Origin: M3007 sp041160955
GTDB taxonomy: Bacteria > Bacteroidota > Bacteroidia > Chitinophagales > Saprospiraceae
Direction: 5' to 3'
Assembly: GCA_041160955.1 (NCBI GenBank)
Contig: JBEAVK010000445.1
Coordinates: 1-64,000, forward strand
Length of the DNA: 64,000 bases
In this document: positions 19,142 to 28,195 of the stretch, piece after piece
Position numbering within the stretch: position 1 is the stretch's first letter
How the letters are laid out: every line of letters starts with the position of its first letter
Made by a program: the position numbers and the translations under genes
Notes under the pieces: model-generated
The model's database searches: none
Seen by the model: only the letters and a program-made list of their open reading frames with translations
What the model was told of the DNA's origin: nothing

Positions 19142-19873
19142 TTACAACCTGTTTTTCTCAATCATTTCCAACAATTCATCGCGATAGTTCTTACCGATGG
19201 GCAAAGATTTAGGTTTATCTTTCTCCATTACTTCAACAAGACTGCCATCAATCGCCAAAATTTTGTCCATACCCACGATAAAGGATCGGTGAATACGGCG
19301 GAATTTATTAGAGGGTAACCGATCTTCCAAACTTTTCATGGTTTGGAGCGTAATTACCCTTGTATTGAGCAATCGAATGATAACATAATCCTTTAAGCCT
19401 TCGATATAGATAATGTCGTCAAAATTAACTTTTACGAGTTTTTTATCTGCTTTTACAAAGAAAAAATCCGAACTATCTTCTGCCGCTCCTGCGCTACTTG
19501 TGGTATCGCGGTTCATGGCTTCATGGTGTTCTACGGCACGGTTTACGGCACGCATAAATCGCTCCAAAGAGATAGGTTTGAGTAGATAATCCAGCGCATT
19601 GAGATCAAAACCCTGAATAGCGTAGTTAGGATATGCAGTTGTAAAGACCACCATCGGTGGATCGGTGAGTGTTTTTACAAAATCAATGCCCGTCAATTGT
19701 GGCATTTGAATATCAATGAACATCAAATCAATATCTAATGACTTGAGTGCTTCATTGGCCTCTAAAGCATTGGTACAACGGCGCACCAATTTCAATTCGG
19801 GCATTTGGCCAATAAAAGTTTCTAAAACATCAAGTGCAAGCGGTTCATCGTCAACAATTAAAACATTCAACAT
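19142..19873 (-). CDS. LytTR-family response regulator
   Basis: 243 residues. The receiver domain covers 1-120 (VDDEPLALDVL; phospho-acceptor Asp54 in MFIDIQMPQLTG; Lys in YLLKPISLERF). The LytTR DNA-binding domain lies at about 140-240 (DDIIYIEGLKDYVIIRL, MKSLEDRLP, FRRIHRSFIVGMDKI). Its partner is the sensor kinase gene 136 bases upstream on the same strand. The targets are unknown. The pair sits between the two gldN copies, but a link to gliding or secretion is only positional. Confidence 0.93.
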   Translation of the reverse strand: MLNVLIVDDEPLALDVLETFIGQMPELKLVRRCTNALEANEALKSLDIDLMFIDIQMPQLTGIDFVKTLTDPPMVVFTTAYPNYAIQGFDLNALDYLLKPISLERFMRAVNRAVEHHEAMNRDTTSSAGAAEDSSDFFFVKADKKLVKVNFDDIIYIEGLKDYVIIRLLNTRVITLQTMKSLEDRLPSNKFRRIHRSFIVGMDKILAIDGSLVEVMEKDKPKSLPIGKNYRDELLEMIEKNRL

Positions 19874-20009
19874 AGTATTTAATGATAGCAGTAATACAAA
19901 ATGAATAAAAATAAAGAGAAATGGGGAGCAATATCGGGAAAATAAATGAAATGAGGGTACTTTTTTGACGATAATGTCTATTTGAATAGCGATAAGTATT
20001 TGGACATCA

Positions 20010-21059
20010 TTATAAACTTAAATTTAGCGTTACTGTATAGCGGCCCGGTTCGTCTTTTATGGTCAAACTATAGGCATCGGGGTACAACATTTGTAACCGC
20101 TGCTTAACATTAACCAAACCAATACCGCCACTTCTATGATGCGACATTTGGGGTAAATGTTCTGTCTTTGAGTTTTCAATGATAAACTCCAAATCATTAT
20201 CCGAGACGTGTAAACTAATATGCACAAATCCACCGCCATTGATCTGATGGTTCAAGCCATGTTTAAAACTATTTTCCACAAACGGTACAAATAATAGGGG
20301 CGCTACCAATTGCTCGCTCACGCGTCCTTTGGAAACAAAAGTAATATCGGCATCTTTCGGTTGGCGTAGTCGTTCCAAATCGAGGTAATTGTTCATGTAC
20401 AGTATTTCCTTGCTCAAGAACACCTGCTTTTCGTTACATTCGTACAGCATATACCGCATGATTTCGGATAGTTTGAGTACGATTTCTGGGGCTTGGTCGC
20501 TTTTTTTCAACGTCAAAGCATACAAATTATTCAAGGTATTGAACAAGAAATGGGGATTGATTTGGCTTTTCAGAAAACGCAATTCACTTTGCATGGTGCG
20601 TGTGAGTAGATCTTGTTTCTCTTGTTGGTAACGCCACCAATCCATAATGACCCTCAAAACCGTTGAAAGCAGAGCCATCGTAATATTCCCCAGCAGTAAA
20701 TTACTTTGTTGATCGAGCAATGCTTTTTGAAAGTCAAATTGGCCATAAAATTTCAAATAGAGTGCCAATACCTGTATAGGCGTAACCACAGCGCACATAA
20801 CAACCATCATCACCAAATAAGTAGGGACACTACGCGCCATCAATCGTGGGATCAGGTACAACAAATTACCGTAAACGATCACCATATAAAACACTAAAGT
20901 AATCAATTCATTGGTAATGGCGAGTAAAAAATCTCCATTTTGCCGATAATCCAATGCGACCAGACTCGTATAGACGATCAGCCAGAACAGCGTATGGTAC
21001 ACTATTCTTCGAGATAGAAACTCGTAGATACGATCTAATACTGTGCGTGTAACTTGCAT
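20010..21059 (-). CDS. LytS-like sensor histidine kinase (His_kinase family)
   Basis: 349 residues with four hydrophobic segments in the first 145 residues, then a short coiled coil. The phospho-acceptor His170 sits in SQINPHFLFNTLNN, the signature of the LytS/YehU-type kinases. The ATPase part has FVPFVENSFKHGLN (N box) and GGIGLVNVKQRLQMLYP (G box). No extracellular sensor domain is visible, so the signal is probably sensed in the membrane. It should phosphorylate the LytTR regulator encoded directly downstream. Confidence 0.93.
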   Translation of the reverse strand: MQVTRTVLDRIYEFLSRRIVYHTLFWLIVYTSLVALDYRQNGDFLLAITNELITLVFYMVIVYGNLLYLIPRLMARSVPTYLVMMVVMCAVVTPIQVLALYLKFYGQFDFQKALLDQQSNLLLGNITMALLSTVLRVIMDWWRYQQEKQDLLTRTMQSELRFLKSQINPHFLFNTLNNLYALTLKKSDQAPEIVLKLSEIMRYMLYECNEKQVFLSKEILYMNNYLDLERLRQPKDADITFVSKGRVSEQLVAPLLFVPFVENSFKHGLNHQINGGGFVHISLHVSDNDLEFIIENSKTEHLPQMSHHRSGGIGLVNVKQRLQMLYPDAYSLTIKDEPGRYTVTLNLSL

Positions 21060-21097
21060 GAAGGGTCGATTAGTAATAATAAGTAACTATCAAGTTG

Positions 21098-21313
21098 CCT
21101 AAATAATTCCCTTAGGGAATATATGTTTATAGGCTGAATTTGCCCTAAATAATTCCCGTAGGGAATATATGTTTATAGGCTGAATAGGGGCGCGCGTCCA
21201 AATCCCGTAGGGATTTTATGTAAAAAACGCATAAAAAAACATACATTCCCTACGGGAATTGGGCTAGTTTTTCATTCAACCTATAAACATACATTCCCTA
21301 TGGTAATTTGGAC
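21098..21313. repeat. REP-like inverted repeat array around ATTCCCGTAGGGAAT
   Basis: Four related units fill the gap between the kinase and gldN. Units A (21098-21139) and B (21144-21185) are 42-base direct repeats, near identical, with the palindrome ATTCCCGTAGGGAAT followed by ATATGTTTATAGGCTGAAT. Unit C (21196-21264) has two head-to-head palindromes around TTTTATG...CATA. Unit D (21274-21313) is an inverted, diverged copy of A/B. The whole could fold into a large stem. It looks like a REP/MITE-type element of the kind mobilised by REP-associated transposases; no transposase gene is present. Nothing else was recognised in the gap apart from the terminator. Confidence 0.75.
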
Positions 21314-21422
21314 AGTGGCTGGATAAATAGAATATTACTATCGTGCAAAAGAACTTCATTCTAAAAGAGTATTTCTTTTTTTTCGATGAAGTATCTATGT
21401 TTATCTACTTAGGTGGAAAAAA

Positions 21423-21453
21423 AATAAGCTATTGCGCAGTGCAATAGCTTATT
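21423..21453 (-). terminator. Rho-independent terminator after gldN
   Basis: A perfect 13-bp stem (AATAAGCTATTGC / GCAATAGCTTATT) with loop GCAGT, next to an A-run at 21417-21424 that gives the U-tract on minus-strand RNA. It ends the gldLMN transcript. Confidence 0.88.
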
Positions 21454-21486
21454 TAATACTAAAAGAAATCTAGTGTTTGGTGCGTA

Positions 21487-22368
21487 TTAATACTGCCACA
21501 AATCATGTTCGAAGTTGAAAATCTCATTTTTGATCTTTTCAGACTCCATTAGAAGGTCAACACCTGTAAGGTATTCTTCTAATTTGCGGTCATACACGTT
21601 TGATTCTTTATAGATATAAGACGCGAAATGGCGCTGCTCCAATTGGTCTTCCCAAGAGATCGTAGCGTTGGTATTACCGCCCATAGTGAATACCCTGTGG
21701 CGCGCAAAAAGTTCGCGTGCTTGTGGGTAATACACCCAAAATAATGGGCGCTCGAAGCGGAAATTACCTTGTTCGTCTTTTACGTCGATCAAAGGCGCAA
21801 TACCCATGATACGTACGTTCATGGTAGAAGTTTCTTTATCAAAAAACCAAATTTCTTTGATCCGGAAACGCTTTACATCTTCCCAGTTGATGTCATTACG
21901 AACGATCTGAGTCTTTTCTTCGTAAGTTTCGGGGTCGAAAGTGATAACGGTGTCTGTTTTAGACAACATTCCAAGTACGTCAGTAGTACTTAAGCGTTTG
22001 GTAAATTTATCATCTTCGGTGCTATACACGGGCATTTCGCCTTTAGTAGCGGCATCAGAGATAATTTTGAAAAACGGCTCTTCTGGATATGCAAAGGGAA
22101 GGTTCATCTTTTCACGAATGTCGATGATACGCCATACGCGTTTTTCCCAAAAAATATCGCTTTCGCGAATCGGTTGATAAGCCAATACCTTGCGTTGCGT
22201 CATGATATCCTTTTTAACAACATCGTCAATAGGCATATCACCTGGAGCAATTACTGGACCTGTTTCGGTTTGTTCTACTTCTACCTCTTCAGGGTCTTGA
22301 GCCATTACTGCCAAGGGTGCTGTTGCTAAAAGGAAGCAGAGGCAAGTCCATTTGAAAAAATTTTGCAT
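21487..22368 (-). CDS. gldN: Gliding motility / T9SS protein GldN
   Basis: The open frame reaches an ATG at 22425, but the ATG at 22368 begins a proper signal peptide (MQNFFKWTCLCFLLATAPLA), so I use it: 293 residues. The family motifs are YQPIRESDIFWEKRVWRIIDIREKMNLPF, YSTEDDKFTKRLSTTDVL, NWEDVKRFRIKEIWFFDK and ESNVYDRKLEEYLTGVDLL. GldN acts in the periplasm with the lipoprotein GldK, forming the ring under the T9SS translocon. It follows gldM by 166 bases on the same strand and is closed by a strong terminator. A paralogue lies at 15028-15903. Confidence 0.95.
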   Translation of the reverse strand: MQNFFKWTCLCFLLATAPLAVMAQDPEEVEVEQTETGPVIAPGDMPIDDVVKKDIMTQRKVLAYQPIRESDIFWEKRVWRIIDIREKMNLPFAYPEEPFFKIISDAATKGEMPVYSTEDDKFTKRLSTTDVLGMLSKTDTVITFDPETYEEKTQIVRNDINWEDVKRFRIKEIWFFDKETSTMNVRIMGIAPLIDVKDEQGNFRFERPLFWVYYPQARELFARHRVFTMGGNTNATISWEDQLEQRHFASYIYKESNVYDRKLEEYLTGVDLLMESEKIKNEIFNFEHDLWQY

Positions 22369-22534
22369 CTCGCTAAATAGTTTAATTAGATAATGTTTAA
22401 GCAATTTCGATTGTATTGTTGGCATTCAGGCAATAAACATCCTTCGGAAAGTAAATCTATTGTTGTTTGCGCTTAAACTGCTAAAAGTTGTGCTAGGGTA
22501 TTCCCGGCACAACTTTTAACAAATTTATTTTGGA

Positions 22535-24067
22535 TTATTTTATTTTAAATGAAAGTGCACCTAGGTTACGTGGGCCAGTATCGCCGGGGCATTTCGCCTT
22601 CACGTTATCAAAGAAGTATTGATCCCCAGGGCCAGCCTGATTAACCATACTTTGTACCTTTTCGTTAAAACGGGCACCAGCATTGGCAATTTCAGGAGAT
22701 GGATCTTGACGCTTTTTCAAATAAGTGGCTTCAAAGCCTGCTACTTCGCAACGCACATCAAAATCAAAGTTTTCCAAAACAGCTGCAATACCGGATTGCG
22801 CTTTGAATTCACCGTTACCCATTGCTTTTGAACGGTGCTTAGCACCCAACAAAGGAGTTGGATCGGGAATACGCTTTACGCGGTATTTGAATGTTTGAGA
22901 AGCACCACCACCAGAAACGGTCAAAGTTGCTTCGCCAGGTGTAGCCACCTTAACGGTAAACTTACCACCGCCACCAGCGCTAGAAACTGTAATACCTGCA
23001 CCAGATCCTGTTACTTTTACCTCATTTGAAGATACACCAGCCGCTGAAACAGAGATAGGGTTATCTACACCGATATAAAATACGTTCATCTTATCCAAAG
23101 AAATAGCAACTGAACGTTGACCAACTTCATAAGAATATTCTTTGCGTACAGACTCTACTTTACCTGTTGCAGGATTCTTAACATTGATAGTTACAGCATA
23201 TTTTTTCTCTCCAATAGAGCCCGGTTTAGTAGTATAAGTACCTACACCGTCTTTCAAAGAAACATTTTGGCCATCAACATTAATGGATACATTATCTGAT
23301 TTCGTGCTAAATGCACTCATGAATACTTCTGCTTCAAAAGTTTCACCCAAGATCACATAATTCTTCTTTGGGTTTGCTCCTGGAACAAATTTATCAAACT
23401 TGATATCATCTCCTTGAACCTTTGTTGCACAATAGTTTAATGCAGCAGTGGTAGAACTTTTAGCATCGCTCTGGATTTTTCCTAAAAGAGGGAAAACTGC
23501 AGATACAGGCATTTGCTTGAATTTGTATTCAGGCCAAGTTTTTGCTTTAGTTCCAGCAGGTAATTCTTCAATAGCTAAAGACAATGCTGCTACTGTAGTA
23601 GGGTCATTATCAACTAATTTGATAATTTCATCGCGAGTAGATAATATCTTAGCCATGATTTCATCACCCTTTTTATCGTTCACAAACCACTTTGTAGTGA
23701 GGTCTTTGTTACGGATATCCTTAGGTTGACCAGGTATTTTTGGATCTGGCCCCCCTGCTTTGGCCGTTAATTCTGTGCGAATTTCTTCGATATAAGTCAC
23801 AAAATCATTGGTCAACTGAGAGACTTTAACAGCGCGGTTTTTATAATCCTCTGCTATTGCACTGGGATAATCCTTCGCTCCTTTTTCAATAGCAGCTGTA
23901 AGTGCTACGTTATTTTTATCAACAATATCGCGGCTCACTTTCATACCTCTATCCAAAGAGAAGAAAGCATTCATAACCTCAGCAGATACGTTGAGGGCCA
24001 GCAGCGCGGTCAGTACCAGATACATCAGGTTGATCATCAACTGCCGCGGCTCCTTTGGTATTGACAT
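22535..24067 (-). CDS. gldM: Gliding motility / T9SS motor protein GldM
   Basis: 510 residues, the usual length. An N-terminal membrane helix (LMINLMYLVLTALLALNVSAEVM, about 10-32) is followed by a periplasmic rod with helical and Ig-like domains (SVAISLDKMNVFYIGVDNPISV; GKFTVKVATPGEATLTVSG). GldM forms with GldL the proton-driven rotary motor that powers gliding and T9SS export; GldM reaches through the periplasm to the GldKN ring. It lies 89 bases downstream of gldL. Confidence 0.96.
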   Translation of the reverse strand: MSIPKEPRQLMINLMYLVLTALLALNVSAEVMNAFFSLDRGMKVSRDIVDKNNVALTAAIEKGAKDYPSAIAEDYKNRAVKVSQLTNDFVTYIEEIRTELTAKAGGPDPKIPGQPKDIRNKDLTTKWFVNDKKGDEIMAKILSTRDEIIKLVDNDPTTVAALSLAIEELPAGTKAKTWPEYKFKQMPVSAVFPLLGKIQSDAKSSTTAALNYCATKVQGDDIKFDKFVPGANPKKNYVILGETFEAEVFMSAFSTKSDNVSINVDGQNVSLKDGVGTYTTKPGSIGEKKYAVTINVKNPATGKVESVRKEYSYEVGQRSVAISLDKMNVFYIGVDNPISVSAAGVSSNEVKVTGSGAGITVSSAGGGGKFTVKVATPGEATLTVSGGGASQTFKYRVKRIPDPTPLLGAKHRSKAMGNGEFKAQSGIAAVLENFDFDVRCEVAGFEATYLKKRQDPSPEIANAGARFNEKVQSMVNQAGPGDQYFFDNVKAKCPGDTGPRNLGALSFKIK

Positions 24068-24156
24068 AGTTCGTTATTTTTAAAATTTGAATATTAATTT
24101 TTTCTGTTCGGGACAATCAAATGTTTGATTATCAAAAAATTGCAACAAATGTCAAA

Positions 24157-24753
24157 TTATTGACGACCTATGTTCGACATAGCAGTAAGCATATTACCGT
24201 ACACCGAGTTCAAAGAACCAAGGTTTTTGTTCAACGCGCTCATTTGATCTTTGTAAGCCTTTACGTCTTCCGCAGATTTAGCCATGTCCGACATTGCTTC
24301 GTTCATCTTGGTGTAGAAATTGCTCATTGATTTGATCTGGTCTTGTGTACCAGAGAAATCAACTTCTTGCAAGGATTTCAACGCGCCCATGCTTTTTGAC
24401 AATGATTGCAATTCGGTTAACATACCACCTAATTGACGTTCAACAACATCACCATGTAATGGCTGGAACTCTTGTAAGTTCAATTGTTGGCCACCAGCAG
24501 AGAGTGGTTGAAGGCGTGCATCATAGTCGGCAAGACCTGGATACAATTTGTCCCAATAGTAATCCGGATCTGGTCCGAGAATACCTAATAAAAGGAAGAT
24601 GAAAATTTCAATGCCCATACCTAGGATAAGCATTTCGGAGGCACCCTCCCAAGATTCGAGTTTGAAAAGCGCACCTGCAAGAACGAAGGCGGCACCAACA
24701 CCGATCAACAAGTTTTTGAGGTACTTGAAACCTTTTGATTTGACGAAACTCAT
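24157..24753 (-). CDS. gldL: Gliding motility / T9SS motor protein GldL
   Basis: 198 residues with two membrane helices (LLIGVGAAFVLAGALF and MLILGMGIEIFIFLLLGIL) and a cytoplasmic helical tail (GGMLTELQSLSKSMGALKSLQ). A conserved acidic residue lies in each membrane region (KLESWEGASE; GIEIF), as expected for the proton path of the motor. It partners GldM. The gene has its own -7 box at 24873-24880, so it can be expressed apart from gldK. Confidence 0.95.
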   Translation of the reverse strand: MSFVKSKGFKYLKNLLIGVGAAFVLAGALFKLESWEGASEMLILGMGIEIFIFLLLGILGPDPDYYWDKLYPGLADYDARLQPLSAGGQQLNLQEFQPLHGDVVERQLGGMLTELQSLSKSMGALKSLQEVDFSGTQDQIKSMSNFYTKMNEAMSDMAKSAEDVKAYKDQMSALNKNLGSLNSVYGNMLTAMSNIGRQ

Positions 24754-24872
24754 TTTTGATGATACTTTTTTAGCAGTTTGAAAACTGGGTTAAAACCAAA
24801 AAAATAATTAAACTGATTGTAAATTTGCTTGAATCAAATGCGAAATCTGAATCTCACACCTGTAAAACGCTG

Positions 24873-24880
24873 CAAAGGTA
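24873..24880 (-). promoter_or_regulatory. -7 box TACCTTTG in front of gldL
   Basis: A full match to TAnnTTTG on the minus strand, about 120 bases upstream of the gldL ATG. No -33 TTTG was found at the usual distance. Confidence 0.55.
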
Positions 24881-25038
24881 AAAATATGTTTTAATTGTTA
24901 AGAAATTTTTAGCGAAATGTAAACAAATTTCAAATGAACAACCATTTGTAAATGTTAAACGTTCAATTATACCATACTAAAACTTTGCAACACACTTGTA
25001 TAGTACGCAAATAATGCGTGTTTTATACTTTAAAATGG

Positions 25039-25142
25039 AGCGGTTGAGGGGTTGAACAGTAGGCACGTTAAATATTAGATTGCTGAATGAACATCCATTA
25101 ATATTTAAGTATTGATCCTATGATTTCAACCGCTCAACCGCT
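25039..25142. repeat. Long inverted repeat between gldK and gldL
   Basis: Arms AGCGGTTGAGGGGTTGAA (25039-25056) and TTCAACCGCTCAACCGCT (25125-25142) pair over 18 bp with a single mismatch and a 68-base loop. Each arm is itself built from repeats of a GCGGTTGA-like unit. It lies just after gldK on the transcript and could end or attenuate it. Confidence 0.6.
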
Positions 25143-25166
25143 TTAATTAATATTTAATTTGAAAAA

Positions 25167-26420
25167 CTAGAAATCGTTGATAGAACGACCTAAGAAGGTC
25201 AAAACGCAACGGAATCCTACATAACATTTTGTAGTGTCTTGGTATTCCCAAGAGCGTGTGCCTGTTTGCAAGAAAAAGGCAACATCTTTCCAAGAACCAC
25301 CACGAATCACCTTGCGCTTTGCAGTAATAGGATCTTCGTCTTTTGCGTCGTAGCGTACATCAGGGTTTAGGTCGTGCATGAATGAATAAGCATTCTCGAA
25401 GTATGCAGTCTCTGTCCACTCAGATACGTTACCGGCCATACAGAACAAGCCGTAATCGTTAGGGAAATACTTGTCCACTGGAACTGTGTACAAGCCACCA
25501 TCTTCTGGGTAATTACCACGTCCTGGCTTAAAGTTGGCCAAAAGGCAACCTTTAGAGTTACGTGTGTAATAAGCACCCCAAGGATATGGTGCAAGTTCGC
25601 GGCCACCGCGAGAAGCCCATTCCCATTCGTGTTCTGTTGGTAAACGGAAATCTTCTGATGTAGGCTCACCGTCTTTGTACATATTCCAAAGTTTGGTACG
25701 CCAATAGCAGAAAGCCTTTGCCATTTTCCAGTTTACACCTACTACAGGATACTCGTCGAAGGCTGGATGCCAGAAATAGTTACGCGTCATCGGCTCATTA
25801 TAAGAATAAGCATAGTCACGTACCCAAGCCAAAGAGTCTGGGTAGATTTTTACTTTTTCCTTATGAATGTGGGATGTACGGTTACTGTTGCGGTCGTGAG
25901 CGGCGCGTTGCCAATCATACCACTGCATTTCGAACACCATTTTAGATACATCCAATTCCTTACGACCAGCGAAACTTTCGTTGCCTTGGTAGTAGAGGTC
26001 TTGAAGTTCCTCTGCGCTTTCTTCCCAATCAATCTCCTGTTCCCAGTCAATCAATTGTTTTTCTGCGCTGCCGTCGCCTTCATCCTCCAAATAGTGTTGG
26101 AGGGCTTCGTGCGCCAAGGAGTCACGCACCCATTCCGTGAATTGGCGGTACTCGTTGTTGGTGATTTCGGTTTCGTCCATAAAGAATCCCTGAATAGAGA
26201 TCGCCTTTGGTCGTGAAACTTGTTGTTTACTTACATCTTCGTCACCTGCGCCGATGTGAAGTGTGCCTGACGGAATATATAGCATTCCGTAGGGATTAAT
26301 GCCTCTCCATTTAGGACGGTCTAAGGCTCCTACAAGTTGGCCGCCTTCGCTGCGACCACATGATGAAAGAACAGCCGCCAATAAGCTGAGAAACAAGAGC
26401 GATTTTTGTAGTTGTAGCAT
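25167..26420 (-). CDS. gldK: Gliding motility / T9SS lipoprotein GldK
   Basis: The frame extends to a GTG at 26429, but the ATG at 26420 is the better start (417 residues). A lipoprotein signal ends at LLAAVLSSCGRS. The rest is a formylglycine-generating-enzyme (SUMF1) fold: GFFMDETEITNNEYRQF, PVVGVNWKMAKAFCYW, FRLPTEHEWEWASRGG, GLFCMAGNVSEWTE and VIRGGSWKD, as in all GldK/PorK proteins, where it is structural. GldK forms the outer-membrane-attached ring with GldN. The gene lies downstream of porP/sprF on the same strand. Confidence 0.96.
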   Translation of the reverse strand: MLQLQKSLLFLSLLAAVLSSCGRSEGGQLVGALDRPKWRGINPYGMLYIPSGTLHIGAGDEDVSKQQVSRPKAISIQGFFMDETEITNNEYRQFTEWVRDSLAHEALQHYLEDEGDGSAEKQLIDWEQEIDWEESAEELQDLYYQGNESFAGRKELDVSKMVFEMQWYDWQRAAHDRNSNRTSHIHKEKVKIYPDSLAWVRDYAYSYNEPMTRNYFWHPAFDEYPVVGVNWKMAKAFCYWRTKLWNMYKDGEPTSEDFRLPTEHEWEWASRGGRELAPYPWGAYYTRNSKGCLLANFKPGRGNYPEDGGLYTVPVDKYFPNDYGLFCMAGNVSEWTETAYFENAYSFMHDLNPDVRYDAKDEDPITAKRKVIRGGSWKDVAFFLQTGTRSWEYQDTTKCYVGFRCVLTFLGRSINDF

Positions 26421-26475
26421 ATTTAACACCCGTGTGATTTACCTACTTTTTTTGTACGTATTAGAAAAACAGCCG

Positions 26476-26504
26476 TAAAGGTAGTTGATTAAATACAATC
26501 CAAA
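26476..26504 (-). promoter_or_regulatory. Promoter of gldK (-33 TTTG, -7 TACCTTTA)
   Basis: The minus strand reads TTTG (26504-26501), a 17-base spacer, then TACCTTTA (26483-26476), one base off TAnnTTTG. It lies about 55 bases before the gldK ATG and could make gldK independent of porP/sprF. Confidence 0.5.
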
Positions 26505-26709
26505 CAAACGATATTGAAAAAAAATGTTCGGAAGGTTCTAAATGGTTAAAAGAGCGGCACATTAACGCATTAGAATTGTACTTTGGTATTGCTTTGTTAA
26601 AATTTTAACACTTAGGTTTGGTTTTGGCCAAAATATGCCAAAATATCAGCGATTTCGACTAAAAAAACGGGTATGAAGTCACTTGCAGACCTTCTATCCT
26701 GCTGAATTT

Positions 26710-27687
26710 TTAGTTCAAAAAACGCGGATTGTATATAATTGGCGGTAATTTTCCTACCCCAAGTGGTTTGTTAAAATTATAGCGCAACATCAATTCATGG
26801 CTACCTCTATTGGTATTTTGTAACCCGGACATGGGTATATCGTATGCATACACTACGGTTGTCTTCTCATTCACAGCCAATCCGGCCATGATTACAACGG
26901 CATCTGTGCTGCGGGCGGAGAAGCCCCTGTAGGATACTCCGGCGATGAACTTGTCTTTCCATACTGCCATAGTTGCCAATTCTGCTTGTGTTTCCACAAG
27001 ATCTGATTTGAGGAGTACGCCCGGTGTGAGCGCGAGGTAGTCCCCAAATTTGAATTGATATTTGCCATGTAGTACATAGTGACGTTCTGGTTGCAGGTTG
27101 AATCGCCCGGGCGATCGCTCCTTTATAATAGGTGCAAACACTGGTAAAGATGCTGCACCGATTAATAATTTTTCTGTGGAAAAAGAAATACCGAATTCAA
27201 AAACGGGTATTCCTACGCTTATTTTGCCCACTGGCAGGTAAAGGTCGTTGTGCTGTAGGCCGTTGTTATCGTAATCGCCCTGTGGTGTACGCAGTTTGCT
27301 ACCATCCAGTAAGTATTGTTGATAACCTACACCGCCTCCGATAGATAGTAGTCCATTTTTGCTTATTTCTTGCTGGTAATTATAACTCAGCATGGCTTGT
27401 GATGTGCGGTGCGGCCCTATGGCATCATTTTCGAAACGTATGCCTACTCCGCTATTAATAATATAAATGGGCAAATGCGCATTTACTTGCTGGGTAACTG
27501 GTGCTCCATTCAAGTCGATCCATTGCTGGCGATATACGCCGTTGACTACCAAGGATTGTTCTAGTCCAGCGCATGCTGGATTATAGCCATAAGGATTGAG
27601 TAGCCATGCGCTGTATTGGGGGAGTTGCTGGGCAGATAGCGTGTATGCCGTGGAAATTAATAGTAGTGCTGTGGAAAACTTATTCAT
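26710..27687 (-). CDS. PorP/SprF-family T9SS outer-membrane protein
   Basis: 325 residues with a signal peptide (STALLLISTAYTLSAQ) and the family start QLPQYSAWLLNPYGYNPACAGLEQSLVVNGVYRQQW. The rest is a 14-strand-like beta-barrel ending in a terminal Phe-Leu-Asn. PorP/SprF proteins anchor the T9SS to surface partners and often sit upstream of gldK, as here. Whether this copy serves the general machine (PorP) or one adhesin (SprF) cannot be decided; no SprB-like gene is directly beside it. A -7 box TATCTTTG lies at 27734-27741. Confidence 0.92.
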   Translation of the reverse strand: MNKFSTALLLISTAYTLSAQQLPQYSAWLLNPYGYNPACAGLEQSLVVNGVYRQQWIDLNGAPVTQQVNAHLPIYIINSGVGIRFENDAIGPHRTSQAMLSYNYQQEISKNGLLSIGGGVGYQQYLLDGSKLRTPQGDYDNNGLQHNDLYLPVGKISVGIPVFEFGISFSTEKLLIGAASLPVFAPIIKERSPGRFNLQPERHYVLHGKYQFKFGDYLALTPGVLLKSDLVETQAELATMAVWKDKFIAGVSYRGFSARSTDAVVIMAGLAVNEKTTVVYAYDIPMSGLQNTNRGSHELMLRYNFNKPLGVGKLPPIIYNPRFLN

Positions 27688-28195
27688 AACTGATATTATA
27701 ATTCTGTTGGGAACTATCTTGATTTTTACAAGGCAAAGATAGGAAAAAAAGGCAGAGGAACTAGTAAATAATTACTTGTCATTTTTCTTTGGGTGCGTCT
27801 TCCTCCTCTTTTTACTTAAAACGCTATCACTAGTTAGCGCACTTAACAAACAAATACTTTGAAATTATTGATGCTTTGCTTTTGGATGCACTGTATAGTA
27901 TGTTTCTTAGCGCAAAAGCGTAGGGTGGTCGCTTCGCTCTTTTTTGAGTTCACAAAAGGCATGGGGTGGACTTTTGTGGTAGATCAAAGTGTACGCTATC
28001 GTGGTCAGAAATACAGTTCACTCCCTAGTTCCTGCACTTGGGTCAAAGTGAGTCGTATATATAATTGGTAGCATCCCACCTTTGTCGTATCATATTTCGG
28101 CTCTGTGGGTTTTATGCATAAAAATCGTATGGCATTCCTATACATCTATGCATAAAACCTAACGCCGCTCAGTATTAAAAAAAAATCAGTAAATT
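27688..28195. other. Divergent intergenic region porP/sprF - TonB receptor
   Basis: 508 bases. It contains the porP -7 box at 27734-27741 (TATCTTTG on the minus strand) and the inverted repeat at 28108-28159. A 70-codon plus-strand frame at 27859-28071 has no recognisable family and poor codon patterns; I do not call it a gene. Confidence 0.5.
28108..28159. repeat. Inverted repeat GGTTTTATGCATA
   Basis: Perfect 13-bp arms, GGTTTTATGCATA (28108-28120) and TATGCATAAAACC (28147-28159), with a 26-base loop, 37 bases before the TonB receptor gene. Each arm contains its own small palindrome (TTTTATGCATAAAA). It may be a relative of the REP-like element at 21098-21313 or a regulatory hairpin. Confidence 0.55.

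Larger units (their letters stand above)
24754..25166. other. gldK-gldL intergenic region
   Basis: 413 bases without a gene. It holds the gldL -7 box and the large inverted repeat listed separately. Otherwise it is AT-rich and I see nothing more. Confidence 0.6.

Noticed and set aside
27859..28071. 70-codon plus-strand frame between porP/sprF and the TonB receptor
   Set aside because: No recognisable family, no -7 box directly before it, and an odd hydrophobic start followed by basic residues; treated as a chance frame.
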